A stretch of 64,000 nt of DNA from Phaseolus vulgaris. Lineage: Eukaryota; Streptophyta; Magnoliopsida; Fabales; Fabaceae. Where the stretch lies: NCBI RefSeq assembly GCF_000499845.2, contig NC_023750.2, forward strand, positions 32,510,175 to 32,574,174, written 5' to 3'. A program made the position numbers and the translations under genes. Shown one piece after another: positions 1-12,000 of this stretch. The notes beneath the pieces are model-generated. The model did not search any database, was not told where the DNA came from, and was given only the letters and a program-made list of their open reading frames with translations. Numbering within the stretch: position 1 is the stretch's first letter; each line of letters starts with the position of its first letter.

Positions 1-178
1 CTAACTTGATCGTCGGAGTGCAAACGGCCGCTAGAGGCGTCGTCTGTGTGTTTTGCAGGTCACGTTTGGAGATCCAAGAGAAGGTTCTGAGGGTGATTCT
101 GTAGAAAACGCAGTCGCGTAGACGGGGCAGAGTGTGCTACAGAGCGATTCCTCCACGTTCGAGTTGCCGGCAGGATCA
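1..178 (+). repeat. 5' LTR of element 1, 3'-terminal part
   Basis: It is nearly identical to 4591-4768 and ends in GGCAGGATCA, the terminus shared with the LTRs of elements 3 and 5. The PBS follows after two bases. The start of the LTR lies upstream of the window. Confidence 0.88.
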
Positions 179-180
179 TT

Positions 181-197
181 TGGCGCCCACCGTGGGG
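181..197 (+). other. Primer-binding site, tRNA-Lys(CTT) type
   Basis: TGGCGCCCACCGTGGGG is complementary to the 3' end, CCA included, of plant tRNA-Lys with anticodon CTT. The same site follows the LTRs of elements 2, 3, 4, 5 and 9 with small changes. It would prime minus-strand DNA synthesis. Confidence 0.85.
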
Positions 198-276
198 AAC
201 GAGTGAATCGTTGTCCCATATACACCACAGTTTTTGAAGCTCACCAGAGTTCTATCAGTTCTTTTGATAGAGAAAG

Positions 277-1239
277 ATGCCTAGAAACAGACAACCATCA
301 CCTGCGCCATCTGCTGACGAAGGAGTTGTGACAATGGCGCAGGTCCTGGAAATGGTGCGCACGCTGTAGGATAACGCTGCAGCGTCGAAGTTTGAACAAG
401 AGAGGATGCAGACGGAATTGGCTGCGTCGCAAAGCAGGAACGACGAGCTGAATCGCGTCAACGAAGAGTTGAGCAGGACGCTGCAGGCGCAGAGGGAACA
501 CATTGTTGACGAAAGGGTGTCTAGGCAGCCCTGACCACCAAGAGCATTCCCCATGCCATTCTCCCCTGAGATCATGGGAACCATGGTGCCTCCCAACCTG
601 GTGGGGGTGAAGGCATCGTTCAAGGGGGTAGAAGACCCGGAGGCGCATCTGACGGCGTTCCACACCCAGATGATGTTGTCTAGGGGCTCAGACGCTGTGT
701 ACTGCAAGATGTTCATGAGCACATTGAGCGGAATCGCCATGGAGTGGTTCGTGAGTTTACCAGAAGGACATATCACGTCTTTCTCCCAGTTTTCAAAGCT
801 CTTCACTGAGCAATATATCGTCAACAAAGCACCTGCAGTGGTGTCATACGACTTGTTCGACGTGCGCTAGTACCAAGGTGAGTCGCTGAAAGACTACCTC
901 AACCGCTTTGGAGCACAAGTGGTTAGACTGCCCAACAAAGATGAAGATATGCTGGTGCACGCGTTTAAGAAGGGAGTGCTGCCTGGCCCCTTCAGCGAGT
1001 CTCTCATCAGGAGCCATCCCAGCACCTTTGCAGAGATTCGACGACGTGCGGTGGCGCACATAGTGGCAGAAACAGAGGTTTCTGAGAAGAGGGGAAGTGC
1101 TGCACCACCAAGACCGCGTGGAGGGCAAGGAAAGCCACAACAAGCAAGGGTGCATGAGGCCAAGGAGGGGAAGAAGGTGCGGGAAAAACCTCGTCCCTAT
1201 GCACCAGGCAAAGACCAGAGCAGGGGCGCGCAAGGGAGA
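277..1239 (+). pseudogene. gag: gag of element 1 (broken)
   Basis: This encodes a Tat-type Gag, the structural protein of the particle. The start ATG is at 277. An N-terminal coiled-coil-like stretch is followed by the retrotransposon Gag domain (seen as GVEDPEAHLTAFHTQMM and MEWFVSLPEGHITSF) and a basic Arg/Lys-rich tail. In-frame stops lie at 367 (TAG), 532 (TGA) and 868 (TAG); the first and third stand where related copies have Gln (CAG). A frameshift near 1225-1240 separates gag from the protease frame, which in intact relatives is continuous with it. The copy cannot make a full Gag. Confidence 0.85.
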
Positions 1240-4200
1240 ATAACGCACCCCCGAGATACAACTTCATGGTAGGATTGGCGGATCTCATCGCCCTTCCTGC
1301 TGTAGCAGCAAGGCTACGAGTACCAGAGAAGACGGATAAGGTACTTGGAAGGAAGAAGAATGAATGGTGCGAGCTTCACCAGGCCTTTGGCCATACACTT
1401 CACTCCTGTTTGGCGCTGGGACACCAACTGGCAGAGTTGGTGAAGTCTGGGTTTCTAGCAGATTACCTGCGTGAGCCGCAGGGTGATCGCGCGTCAGGAT
1501 CCCAGATTGGAGAACAGCAGCATGAAGTCCCTGTGCATGGGGAAGTGCAGACGATCGCAGGAGGCTTCTCTGGTGAGGGATGCACAGCTTCACAGAAAAG
1601 GAGATACGCTCGTTCGGTGATGGCGGTAGATGCGGTAAATGAGAGTCATTATCCTGAAGTGGACATTATCTTCAGGAAGGCTGATCTACGGGACGTTGTC
1701 CCGCACGACAACGACCCTGTGGTCATTTCTCTCATCACAGCGGGAAGACGAGTGCATAGAGTACTCGTAGATCAAGGAAGCTCGGCAGACGTCATGTTCT
1801 GGCCAACATTCAACAAGTTACAGTTGTCCCCTGATCAGCTGAGAACGTATACCAGGTGTCTCTACGGTTTTGCAGGAGATCAGGTAGAGGTGCGGGGATA
1901 CATCGAGCTGAGGACAACGTTCACTGACGGAACGACAGCCCACACTGAAAAGATAAAGTACCTGGTGGTGAACGCCCCTTCTGCGTACAACGTCTTGTTG
2001 GGGAGGCCAACACTCAATAGACTGGGCGCAATACCATCGACGAGGCACATGAAGTTGAAGCTGCCGTCGATGGAGGGGACAGTGATAACCATCAAGTCGG
2101 ATCAGGCTGAGGCAAGACGCTGTTATGAGAACAGCTTGAAGCAAAAGAGAAGTGTTTGCCATGTCACCACGAAACCACCACCAGGTGTGCGCGAAGAGCG
2201 ATCGGTGGTTAGGGAGACACAGGGCGCTCAGAGGATGGAGAATGCTGCGGTGGGGGGCTCCCAGGTAGCCCAAGTTGAAGAAGAAGAGGAAGGCGCGATC
2301 GCTCCTCGCGAGTCAGGGATCGCGAGGGCGGTCATCGCCAGCGAGAGAAGGCCCCACCCAGCGGAAGGATGGGTCGAAGTGGACATCGGGGGGAGAAAGT
2401 TCAAGTTAGGGGGATCCCTCGTTGAAGAAGAGCAAAGGCTGATCATGGGTGTGATTGAGAAGCACATGAATGCCTTTGCATGGCCAGGAATCGACCCCGA
2501 CTTCCTCTGCCATCGTCTGTCGATGGACCCTATGGTTCGACCTGTGTGACAGAGGCGAAGGAAATTCAACGAGGAGAAGAGGAAGGTGATCCACGACGAA
2601 GCGCAGAAGCTCCTTGCCGCAGGGCACATCAGAGAAATCCAGTACCCCGAATGGCTAACGAATGTGGTACTGGTTCAGAAGGCAAGCGACAAGTGGAGAA
2701 TGTGCGTGGATTTCACTGACCTCAACAAGGCGTGCCCCAAGGATTCTTACCCCCTACCCAGTATAGATGCTCTAGTTGATAGCGCATCGGGGGGAAAGCT
2801 ACTCAGCTTCTTGGACGCTTTCTCGGGGTACAACCAGATCAGGATGCACCCCATGGATGAGTGCAAGACTGCGTTTATGACGGAACGGTCTTGCAATTGC
2901 TACAAGGTCATGCCATTCGGGTTAAAGAATGCGGGGGCTACCTACCAGCGGCTCATGGATAGGGTGCTCTCGCCCATGCTGGGAAGGAACGTACACGCCT
3001 ATGTAGATGACATGGTGGTTACGTCCCAAGAGAAGAAGCATCATGCAGCTGATCTGGAAGAGCTATTCACCACCATTGCCAAGTACAGGCTGAAGCTCAA
3101 CCCTGAGAAATGCATTTTTGGTGTGGAGGCTGGGAAGTTCCTGGGCTTCCTCTTAACAGAGCGGGGAATCGAAGCTAACCCAGAGAAGTGTGCGGCGATC
3201 GTGGCAATGAGGAGTCCAACGACGGTGAAGGAAGTGCAGCAGCTCACCGGTCGCTTGGCGGCTTTGTCCCGGTTTATGTCCGTTGGAGGGGAGAAAGGTC
3301 ACCCATACTTCCAGTGTCTCAAACGCAACAGCAGATTTCTCTGGACACAGGAGTGCGAGGAGGCCTTCATCAAGTTAAAGGGGTATCTGGCGAGCCCACC
3401 GGTCTTGCGAAAACCTCAGGTAGGCATCCCTCTTCGTCTATATTTTGCTGTGACGGATAGAGCGGTCAGCTCAGTCCTGGTGCAAGAGCAAGACCAGACC
3501 CAGAGGCCTGTTTACTCCGTGAGTAAGGTGCTGCAAGGCCCTGAAACAAGGTACCAGGCCCTCGAGAAGGCTGCTCTGGCGGTGGTGTTTTCAGCCAGAA
3601 GACTCAGGCATTACTTCCACAGCTTCACAGTGGTGGTGATGACTGATCTGCCTATCCAGAACGTATTGAAGAAACCTGATGTAGCAGGAAGGATGGTCAA
3701 ATGGGCGGTGGAATTGTCAGAATTTGACATCCAGTACGAGCCCCGAGGACCGATCAAGGGACAGGTGTTCGCGGACTTTGTCGTCGAGCTGTCGTCGATC
3801 GCGACACCTGCGGAAGGATTAGACTTCCGATGGGTATTATCGGTGGATGGCTCCTCTAATCAGCAGGGGAGCGGCGCGGGAGTCATCCTGGAGGGACCAA
3901 ACGGGGTACTGATCGAGCAGTTCCTCCGCTTTGCCTTCAAGGCTAGCAACAATCAGGCGGAGTATGAAGCCCTGATCGCAGGAATGTTGCTAGCAAGAGA
4001 AATGGGAGCAAGAAATCTGCTGGCCAAAAGCGACTCTTTGCTGGTCACCGGGCAGGTTACAGGGGAGTTCCAAGCAAAAGATCCCCAGATGGCAGCCTAC
4101 TTGGAGTATGTGCGGCTCCTGAAGACATCCTGCGCCGAGTTTGAATTAGTGCACGTGCCAAGAGAGCAAAATGCCAGAGCAGACCTGCTTGCCAAGCTGG

Positions 4201-4515
4201 CCAGCTCAGGCAAAGGGGGGAAGCAGAGGACCGTCATTTAGGAGACCCTGAAGGTGCCGCGCGCGTTCGTGTCAGACAACCAGGTACTTCATGTATGCAA
4301 GTCGATGGAGCGTCTAACGATCGGTCATCGGTCGTTGACCCAAGAAACGCTAAGAGCACCAAGGGTGAGATTGCGACCGTCAAAGACCGATGAGTCGATG
4401 GAGGTCCATGCGGGGAAGGAGCCCGACACCTGGATAACGCCGTACCAGCTATACTTAGAAGACGGTGTACTCCCGCTCGATGCGGCAGAGGCCAAAAGGA
4501 TAAAGAGGAGTTCAA
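1240..4515 (+). pseudogene. pol: pol of element 1: protease, RT, RNase H (no integrase)
   Basis: The frame opens with the zinc-binding segment at the gag/pol border (WCELHQAFGHTLHSC). Next come an aspartic protease with LVDQGSSADVM (about 1767-1800), RT with the catalytic YVDD (about 3000) and an RNase H domain beginning near 3835 (SVDGSSNQQGSGAG). A TGA at 2547 replaces an Arg codon (CGA in relatives) and a TAG at 4239 replaces Gln. Five residues before PGIDPDF are deleted relative to elements 3 and 5. Homology stops near 4515, just before the integrase zinc finger, where the sequence enters LTR. It is a dead copy. Confidence 0.88.
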
Positions 4516-4768
4516 GTAAGAGATACGAAAAACAGAGAGCAAGAGTTTTTCACACACACTACTAGTTTTCTCATTTGGTGGTTCTGTGGACTAACTTGAT
4601 CGTCGGAGTGCAAACGGCCGCTAGAGGCGCCGTCTGTGTGTTTTGTAGGTCACGTTTGGAGATCCAAGAGAAGGTTCTGAGGGTGATTCTGTAGAAAACG
4701 CAGTCGCGTAGACGGGGCAGAGTGTGCTACAGAGCGATTCCTCCACGTTCGAGTTGCCGGCAGGATCA
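4516..4768 (+). repeat. 3' LTR of element 1, truncated at its 5' side
   Basis: From 4591 it matches 1-178; 4516-4590 should be more upstream LTR sequence. It ends in GGCAGGATCA and is followed directly by copia gag sequence. The U3 start and the polypurine tract are absent. Confidence 0.8.
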
Positions 4769-5392
4769 GAAGGAGATGATGAGTCATGTAGCTCAAGCAA
4801 TGTAAGTTCATGTGCTTCCCTAAGTGCTGAAAATTATAGTAAATTGCTTGAAGCTTTTCAAGAAACTCATGAAGAAGCTAGTCGATTGGTTCTCTCAAAC
4901 AACCGTTTGAAAGGGCTTAACAACTGGCTTGAAAAAAGGGTTAAGACACTTGAAGAAGAGATGGAAAAAACAAAAATTGATTTTGAAAAACTGGAAAAAC
5001 ATTGCAAAAACTCTTCTCATATGTGTGACTCTCTTGTTTGTGAAAATTGTGAAAATCTTGAAAAGAAAGTACATTATCTTGTTAGTACTATGGATAAGCT
5101 TTCAAAAGGAAAATCCAACTTTGAGAATGTCTTGGCATCTCAAAATTGTGTTTCTAGAAGAGCTGGATTAGGTTTTAATCCACAGAACAAGCAAGATAAT
5201 TTTTCAAAGAAATTTTCAAAACTGCCAGTAAAACAACCGATTGTTAAGTCGAAACAACTGGTTGTTACATGCTTTAATTGTGTAAAAAGAGGCCATTCTG
5301 TCAGATTCTACAAAATAAGGAAATATTATGTTCCCAGAGGCCTTATGAAATGGATTCCCAAAGGTTGTGAGGTTTCAAATGATAAAAATTAA
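4769..5392 (+). pseudogene. gag: copia-type gag, C-terminal fragment
   Basis: About 207 codons are open after the element 1 junction. An acidic Ser-rich start is followed by a long coiled coil (Glu/Lys/Leu-rich, about 4840-5130) and a single zinc knuckle CFNCVKRGHSVRFY near 5270. The last Cys of the CCHC knuckle is Tyr here, so nucleic-acid binding is probably lost. The following segment VPRGLMKWIPKG is typical of legume copia Gag. The N-terminal half is missing because of the upstream junction, and the frame closes at a TAA at 5390-5392. Confidence 0.75.
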
Positions 5393-6225
5393 TCAAATGC
5401 ACCCACATTTGTAAAGGGACCAAACCTTGTTGCTTGAACTCATTTTTATGCAGAGAATCTATAAGAACATGAGGCTTTGAGTCATCTAATCAGGTTCTTA
5501 GAAGGAAAAGGTTAAAATTGGAACTGAATCAATGATGTGAACCAGTTCAAGTCTTTTCAAAAGTCAAAAGAAGCTTCTTGATCACAAACAAATGACTCAT
5601 TGAAGGGGCTTCATAAAAGGATAAGACCTTTCTTATCTTTGCCTTCGATTTTAATTACTATTTCATGTTTAAATTCTCTTTTCTTTGAGTACTTACATCT
5701 GTTTTTGAACCTTTCTCAGTCAATATTTGAAAATCTCAATCTGTCAACATGCTGCAGAAAAACAACTGATTGTTTCCTCGAAACAACCGATTGTTTCCTC
5801 TCTGACAACACTGTGAAAGAATTGAATTAATTACTCTATTCTTTCTGATTGTTACAGATCTCAATTATGAAAGGATTCTGAGTCAATAAAGCTGTCTTGA
5901 AAGCCTGATAGTGTTATGGAGGAAGTTACAACATGTCATAAAGGAATATATTCCATATCTTGAAAATTCAAGAGCCTTTATGACTAGTCAAAGATCACAT
6001 GTGATGACCATGTGGTTTTCTGCTCTTTTCTGACTTTTTCAGTGCAGGTCTTGATCCAGTCTTTTCTTCTTGAAGACTGAAGCCCACTCATATCAATTGA
6101 TTACAATAGGGTTCAGTTACTCTATAAAATCTGGTGCAACAATTCTCTCTCACAAAAACAATCAATTGAGCCATCTCTTGCTCTCTTGGTGTGTGACCCT
6201 TTGCCTCTCTTTTTTTTCAGCTATC
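5393..6225 (+). other. Decayed spacer between copia gag and the extra ORF
   Basis: A degenerate continuation of gag (TFVKGPNLVA) is visible just after 5393; no pol domain is recognisable. A pair of near-palindromic motifs lies at 5760-5795. Upstream of the next ORF there is a TATA-like CTATAAAATC near 6121 and a pyrimidine run ending in CAG near 6220 that could be a splice acceptor. Confidence 0.5.
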
Positions 6226-7425
6226 ATGGAGTTCACTCCTCCTACATCAAAGAGGATCAAAACATGAGCTGTAAGGTCTGGAGGGAGACTTGAGGGCTGG
6301 TTTTCAAGGAAAAATGAGCTCATTGAGAGATATCGTTTTGAGACAAGCACAAAGGTGATCAACAACCCAAAAGTTGTCTCCTTTGATTGTCTGAAAAGTC
6401 AAAAGCTTGACAATGTGAGAAAGCTTCTCAAAGATCAGTTGTGGAAAAGATTCTTGGAGATGAAGGGAAACATATACCCTGATTTAATTCGGGTATTCTA
6501 CACCAATCTTAAGTTTGAAGGAAATAACCTTGTTTCTCATGTGAAAGGTGTAGACATGGAGATTACCCATGATGTGTGGGCTGCAGTAACTGGATTAAAG
6601 TATGTTGGTCTAAGGATTAACAAAGGAAATCTTGGAGTTGTGGAAGATTTCAACAAAGTCCAATACTACAATAGTTGTTTGAAGAATCAACAAGCCCAAG
6701 TGAGAACTTGTTTTGTTGGAGGCTTGAAGTTAGATGAAAGGGTGCTTGCTCTTATTGTTACTTGGATTCTAACTCCAACGGGGAGCAACCATTCTGTTTT
6801 AACAGAGGAAGATCTTGTATACATCTACTGCATCATGAAGAAGATCAAGACCAACTAGATTCATATCATTAAAGAACACATGCAAAAATCCATGAGGTTA
6901 AGTGACTATCACTATCCCTATGCTGTTTTAATCTCTAAATTCTTGCTCTATTTTAAAGTGAATCTTGAAGATGAGACCTCTGAATTGGTTAAATCAACAC
7001 AAGAAATGAATAATGGCTCTCTAAGTAAGATGGGATTCACCAAAATAAGTGAAAGATGGGTGAGCAAAGATGGTGATCATGGTGGTTCATCAAGTGCTGC
7101 AGCTGCTGATTTTGATGAAGAAGATCAAGCTGCTGATATGGATATCCACAATGAAGAACATCCTACAACTAACTTTGATGCTGGAACAAGTGCATGACAT
7201 CAAGGGGATGAGATTCCTTTTATGTCTACTTTTGAAAGATACATGGTGAATAGGCTTGATGATTTTGCTGAAAATCAAAGAAATCTCCATGATCTTTGTG
7301 TGACCAGTTTCCAGAGCATTGACAACAGATTCCAGAGCATGGACACTCGTTTTCTGACCCTGGATGAACAAATTGAAGTTGTTCAGAACCAGATCTTTGA
7401 GCTTCAATATGACAAGGATGACTGA
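6226..7425 (+). pseudogene. Extra ORF of the copia element (plant transposon-protein-like), three in-frame stops
   Basis: One frame of about 399 codons runs from ATG 6226 to TGA 7425 and is broken only by TGA at 6265, TAG at 6856 and TGA at 7195. The first third contains FYTNLKFEGN and a hydrophobic DVWAAVTGLKYVGLRI segment that resembles the 'putative plant transposon protein' domain often found in legume retroelements. An acidic Ala-rich linker (about 7080-7195) and a C-terminal coiled coil with a repeated SIDNRF/SMDTRF unit follow. There is no obvious signal peptide or membrane segment, so an envelope role is not supported. Its position after pol matches the extra ORF of SIRE-like elements. 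Confidence 0.6.
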
Positions 7426-7813
7426 AGAAAAACAACCGGTTGAATGCTCGAAACAACCGATTGTTTTTGCTCTGTATCAGTTTAAGTGCCTTTGCTTTTA
7501 AATTCTGTTTTAACTGGAACAATTTATGGTTTATCTCTTCTTATAGTCTATTTGTGAAGACAAATATGGGGAGATTTTTATGTTGTGTTGTCTTTATTTC
7601 TGCAAACTCTATTTTGTTTAAGTGATTAATGTTTTGCTGCTTTGCTGTTGATATTTTGGTTGGTTTTGGTTGCTGTATTGGTTAAGCAAAACATAAGTTT
7701 TGTTTTACTGCTCTAAGCTACTGCCATAGATATTGTACATTGCTTAAACTTTGTTTTGCAGAAACTGCTTTCAATCAAGTCTAACACAAGCAACCAGAGA
7801 TTTGTCTTCATCA

Positions 7814-7826
7814 AATAGGGGGAGAT
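7814..7826 (+). other. Polypurine tract of the copia element
   Basis: AATAGGGGGAGAT lies directly before the LTR start TGTTGAATC. This is the usual plant copia plus-strand primer layout. Confidence 0.8.
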
Positions 7827-8218
7827 TGTTGAATCAAGTGTGTTCAAGCTTTGAAGAATCCAAATCCTAGCGTTTGATGGAAGGCTGGAGTTGCTTGTAT
7901 GTGTTTTAGAATAGGATCTGGATTAGACTATCTTTGTAATCCACTCTTTGTTGAATATAAAGCTTAAGTGTTTTCAAATCTTTTAAGTTTAAAGTGTTTT
8001 TTAAACTAAGTGAAAAACAACCTGTTGTTTTGTTGAAACAACCGATTGTTTTATGCTTAGGTGTTTTTGAAAGAGTTTTGAAAATGTTTTGGATGGTTGA
8101 CTTGCTGTCAAACGAAAACAACCGATTGATTCGCTCTTTCAACTGATTGTTTGTTTGAAATCCAAACAGAATCGGTTTTGTTAGTTGAATAAGCTTTAAT
8201 TGACCAAGATTTGAATAT
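7827..8218 (+). repeat. 3' LTR of the copia element, truncated
   Basis: It begins TGTTGAATCAAG after the polypurine tract. TATA-like sequence is seen near 7955 (GAATATAAAGC). Two pairs of near-palindromic motifs lie at 8015-8052 and 8114-8152. The LTR of element 2 starts at 8219, so the 3' end is not visible. Confidence 0.75.
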
Positions 8219-9028
8219 TGTTCCCGCCGGTTGACCAATGTGGTCTTCGTGCGTGGCTTGTCCTCGCGAGCTAGGGCACCTTCGTTTTGCTCCGTCTGTG
8301 AGTACCTGAAAAGAAGTGAACAAAGGGGCGCCCTCGCAGCCGTTTGCACTTCGACGATCAAGTCAGCTAGCGAGAAACATCAAAGGTGACACGCCTCCGT
8401 ATCGGAACACCGTGAAGGGATGCTCTGAAGGTGGTCGAGAATAACTGAGTGGCTAATACTGTGTACCCTAATTGTCTTGTGCGCACAGTGGGTGCACTGT
8501 GAAACAACTAGGGTTTTTGGGCTTCTGTGTAAACTGTGAGAATTAGGTCAAAACTCGGATCCCCTTCAAATGTCCCAGGGCCCCTTTTCATACACCTTCT
8601 GCATTTAAAGCGCGTTAAAGCGCATTGAAAGTGTATAAAAATGTGGCTTGAAACATTTGATACGTAGACTAAATTAACGCGTACCTTAACAAACTTTCAC
8701 TAAAACATTGATGAGCACGTGCTTATTGCCACGTGTTCTTCTGACTTGATCGTTATTCTACGCAGAAGGCCTCATAGCGTCGTAACCCAACTTAGGGTTA
8801 TTCCATTGTGTGAGTCCTCTTTCCTCGAAGTGCATCTGGCGTGTGGGGTGACTTTTTGGGTGTCCACTCATGCCCCCAACCTCTAGTCACTCACCCTGTG
8901 AGTGTATCTACCTTCCTTTCGTACCATGCACCTGGTTCACCCTTGGGCATGACCCTCTCATGGGTCGTATCTATCCCGGGGGTCTCCCTGAGGTGGTGTG
9001 GGTACTTCACGAGTCAGGTTACTCCCTA
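8219..9028 (-). repeat. 3' LTR of element 2, 3' portion only
   Basis: It starts TGTTCCCGCCGG on the plus strand (LTR terminus on the minus strand) and is homologous to 13517-14290. The homology stops near 9028 where integrase sequence begins, so U3 is lost. Confidence 0.85.
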
Positions 9029-12000
9029 CTGGTACTAGATAGGGTGCGAAAACCCGTGTCTGAATAATATCCCATCACTAAGGTGTACCTTGCGGCGTTC
9101 CTCTTGATCTTCTTGCCCTCTTCTGGTTCTGCTGGGAGGATCCCATCCGCTAGGTATCGTCTGTAAGGGGTCATCCATGTGTCGCCTTCCTCCAAAGCAC
9201 ATACCTGTACACCCTTTTCTTCTTCTGGTGAGGTTGCGTAAACACTGATGCAGGGTGCCCTCGCCGTATCTTGACTCAAAGAGCGATGGTTCCTTGGCTT
9301 TCCTTTTACTGTACTAACATGAAGGACATCCACCCTGTTGTCCGCGACAAACTTTCGAGGCGTTTTGAAGGTCTCTTGGATTACGGTTCTCTGCCTTACC
9401 CCCTTGCCTGAGCTGGCCAGCTTGGCAAGCAGGTTAGCTCTGGCATTCTGCTCCCTAGGGACATGCACCAACTCAAACGCAGCGAAGGCTCTCTTCAACA
9501 CCTCGACGTACCTCAAGTAGGCGGCCATATGTGGGTCATTTGCCTGATACTCCCCTGTTACTTGCCGTGTGACCAATTGTGAGTCACTCTTTGCCAAGAG
9601 GCTCTGCGCACCCATTTCTTTAGCCCAAAGCATCCCAGCAATCAACGCTTTGTACTCTGCCTGGTTGTTGCTTGCCTTGAAGGCGAAGCGTAAAGCTTGC
9701 TCGATCAACACTCCATTAGGCCCCTCCAAGATTATTCCAGCGCCACTCCCTTGTTGGTTGGAAGATCCATCCACTGAGAGCATCCACTGTGACCCTAACT
9801 CCACTTCTTGAGGGCCCTCCTTGTGAGAGCTCTGCCACGAAGTCAGCATAGACTTGCCCTTTGATGGACCCCCTGGGTTCATACTGGATATCAAACTCCG
9901 ACAGCTCTACCGCCCAGCGAACCATCCTCCCTGCTACATCTGGCTTTTGAAGTACTTTCTGGATGGGGAGGTTTGTCATCACCACCACTGTGAAGCTGTG
10001 GAAATAGTGGCGGAGCCTTCGGGCTGAGAACACCACTGCTAGTGCCGCCTTCTCTAGTGACTGGTACCTCAATTCTGGTCCTTGCAAGGCCTAGCTTACG
10101 AAGTAAATGGGCTTCTACACTTGGTCTTGCTCCTGGACCAGCACAGAACTAATGGCCCATTCTGTTACCGCAAAGTATAATCGGAGGGGGACGCCTACCT
10201 GTGGCTTGCAAAGCACCGGTGGCGTCGCCAAGTATTCCTTCAACTTGAGGAACGCTGCTTCGCACTCATTCGTCCATGTAAAACGGCTAGTCCTCTTGAG
10301 GCATTGGAAATAAGGGTGGCCTTTCTCCCCTCCAGCAGACACAAACCTAGACAAAGCTGCCATCCTCCCAGTCAATTGCTGGACTTCTTTAACTGAGGTT
10401 GGGCTCCTCATGGCTATGATAGCTGCACACTTATCGGGGTTCGCCTCTATTCCCCTTTTAGTGAGCATAAATCCCAAGAACTTCCCTGCTTCCACGCCAA
10501 AAACGCACTTTTCTGGGTTAATTTGAGGCGATACTTTGATATGGTAGCAAACAGCTCTTCCAGATTAGCTGCGTGCTGCCCTCTCTCATGTGAAGTCACC
10601 ACCATGTCATCTACGTAGGCGTGCGCGTTCCTTTCTAGCATGGGTGCAAGGACCTTGTCCATCAGCCTCTGGTAGGTGGCGCCTGCATTTTTCAACCCAA
10701 ACGGCATCACCTTGTAACAATAGCTGCTCGTCTCCGTCATGAACGCTGTTTTGCTCTCATCCCTTGGATGCATCTTGATCTGATTGTAACCTGAGATTGC
10801 GTCCAAGAAACTCAGCATCTTGCAGCACGAGGCACTATCCACTAATGCGTCGATGTTGGGCAGTGGGTACGAATCTTTGGGGCATGCCTTGTTCAGATAA
10901 GTGAAGTCAACACACATCCTCCATTTCCCATTCGCCTTCTTCACTAGAACTACGTTGGCTAGCCACTCTGGGTATTGTATCTCCCTGATGTGCCCAGCGC
11001 TTAGCAGCTTCTGCGTCTCTTCCTTCACGACGAAGCATCGTTTTTCGTTGAACTTCCTCCTTCTATGTCGCACAGGGCGAACCTTGGCGTCCATGGTAAG
11101 ATGGTGGCACAAAAAATCTGGGTCGATGCCTGGCATGTCCGCCGCAGTCCACGCGAATGCGTCTAGGTGTCGCGAGATCACCGCAGCTACCTCTTCTCAA
11201 TCTTCCTGGCTCAAGAAGCGTCCTAATTTGAACACCTTACCCCCTATCTGTCTTTCCACCACGTTGTCTACTGGTTGGGGTTGCTCACTCTACACGTTCT
11301 CTGAGCGAGTCTCATTCATCGAGTCCTCTTCCATAGGCATCGCCCTCTCGGATGCATCGAGCATCGCCTCCCTTGACTCTTCTTCCCTGGGTGAGGCGTC
11401 ACGGTACATTCCTTCCATTTGTGCATCTTCTATAGGCGTCGCCCCTGCAGGTATGGCCTCGACAGGCGTGGACTCTGCGGGCGTCACCTCTTCCGACGGT
11501 TCTAACTTCATTCGCGAATCTGAAGGTAGTGGTCGTTCAATCACCATGACCACGCCTCTCTTCGTCTTCAGGCTATTTTCATAGCACTTACGGGCCTCTT
11601 CCTGATCTAACTTGATCAGGATTACTTTGCCACTAAGATCTGGAAGCTTCATCTTCATGTGGCGTGTGGAGAACACTGCCCTTAATCTGTTCAAGGCAGT
11701 TCTGCCTAACAAGATGTTGTAGGCTGAGTGGGCGTTAACCACCAAGTACCGGATGCTCTCAGTGCACGATGCTGCTCCATCAGTGAACGTCGTCCTCAGC
11801 TCCAGGTAGCCACGTACCTCCACTGGGTTATCTGCGAACCCATACAAACATCCAGTATAGGGTCTCAGCAGGTCAGGGGACAACTGTAGCTTGTTGAAGG
11901 TCGACCAAAACATGACGTCTGCAGAACTGCCTTGGTCGACGAGAACCCTATGTACCTTTCTTCCCGTTGTGATTATTGAAATGACCACGGGGTCATTATC

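Larger units (their letters stand above)
1..4768 (+). mobile_element. Element 1: integrase-less Tat-type Ty3/gypsy retrotransposon
   Basis: Order on the plus strand: end of a 5' LTR, tRNA-Lys PBS, gag, protease, RT, RNase H, then a direct jump into the last part of a 3' LTR. The two LTR ends (1-178 and 4591-4768) differ at about two positions by eye, so the insertion is fairly young or was recently homogenised. Integrase, the 3'UTR and the start of the 3' LTR are missing. The element sits inside a copia gag reading frame that resumes at 4769; the left flank lies outside the window, so the target duplication cannot be tested. Confidence 0.9.
4769..8218 (+). mobile_element. SIRE-like Ty1/copia element, 3' part
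   Basis: Plus-strand remains run in this order: C-terminal part of a copia gag, decayed spacer, an extra ORF, a polypurine tract and the start of a 3' LTR. The pol gene (protease, integrase, RT, RNase H) is missing between gag and the extra ORF. Element 1 abuts it at 4768 and element 2 cuts the LTR at 8218. An extra ORF between pol and the 3' LTR is known from the SIRE/Maximus lineage, which fits. Confidence 0.75.

Noticed and set aside
6226..7425. Envelope gene
   Set aside because: No signal peptide, hydrophobic fusion segment or membrane anchor is visible.
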